Below, in pieces: positions 5,754 through 5,786 of a stretch of DNA of 5,786 nt. The stretch lies in assembly GCA_030594505.1 (NCBI GenBank), contig JAUVFC010000122.1:1-5786 (forward strand), in the 5' to 3' direction. A program made the translations under genes and the position numbers. Position 1 is the stretch's first letter. Each line of letters opens with the position of its first letter. This stretch comes from Desulfobacterales bacterium. GTDB taxonomy: Bacteria > Desulfobacterota > Desulfobacteria > Desulfobacterales > C00003106. Under the pieces are notes generated by a model. That model was given only the letters and a program-made list of their open reading frames with translations. It searched no databases and was not told the DNA's origin.

Positions 5754-5786
5754 AAAACGGCTATTTTTAGAACTCTTTTTATAAAT
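5715..5786. repeat. 73-bp direct repeat, copy 2 (runs off the window)
   Basis: This is the same sequence and orientation as 4244-4316, with one missing base and one substitution. It starts abruptly at CCTGCT, a point internal to the 244-bp palindrome, so here only part of that element is present. By analogy with copy 1, a CCGACCCCAAAT arm would be expected about 15-30 bases beyond the window end. Confidence 0.85.

Noticed and set aside
244..5786. One multi-gene defence system of RhuM, macrodomain and restriction-modification genes
   Set aside because: The genes share a strand, but the blocks are separated by roughly 430-480 bases of repeat-rich DNA, differ in composition, and show no coupling except within the restriction pair and at the RhuM start.

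Overview
The window is an accessory, island-like stretch of a bacterial chromosome. Every gene I can support is on the minus strand, so transcription runs from high to low coordinates. Nothing fixes the taxon. The moderate G+C, the mosaic of defence-type genes and the abundant short palindromic repeats built around a GGGGTCGGGCC core suggest an uncultured or environmental proteobacterium-like genome, possibly Desulfobacterota; that is a weak inference.

Layout from right to left. At 5568-5786 an open frame of unknown function, running into a dispersed repeat, ends with a 4-bp ATGA overlap onto a complete RhuM-family gene (4558-5571). A gene-free stretch (4074-4557) follows. It holds a roughly 244-bp palindromic, MITE-like element (4105-4348) and a short tandem repeat (4341-4383). 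Next is a complete YmdB-type macrodomain gene (3552-4073), visibly richer in G+C than its neighbours. A second gene-free stretch (3120-3551) carries a roughly 92-bp palindrome of the same repeat family and a plausible promoter. Then comes a restriction-modification pair: a 688-aa zinc-knuckle DNA methyltransferase (1053-3119), overlapped at its 3' end by a NotI-family restriction endonuclease (244-1072). The last 243 bases hold half of another copy of the same palindrome and a separate hairpin.

The main result is that the restriction gene is a NotI homologue broken in two independent ways. Its N-terminus, with the first iron-site cysteine, lies in a different frame from the rest, with the shift at about 961-970 where the second cysteine is expected. 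The fourth cysteine is replaced by serine. The catalytic D...E-X-Q residues are still present and the methyltransferase is intact, so this looks like a decaying system that keeps modification without restriction, unless the frameshift is a sequencing error.

The second result is the repeat family. A near-identical direct repeat (1-47 and 3301-3348) brackets the whole restriction-modification module. The macrodomain gene sits between two palindromic elements, and the RhuM gene lies between two copies of a 73-bp segment. The neighbourhood looks assembled and reshuffled around REP/MITE-type elements rather than being one operon. I see no convincing evidence that RhuM, macrodomain and restriction-modification genes form a single new system.
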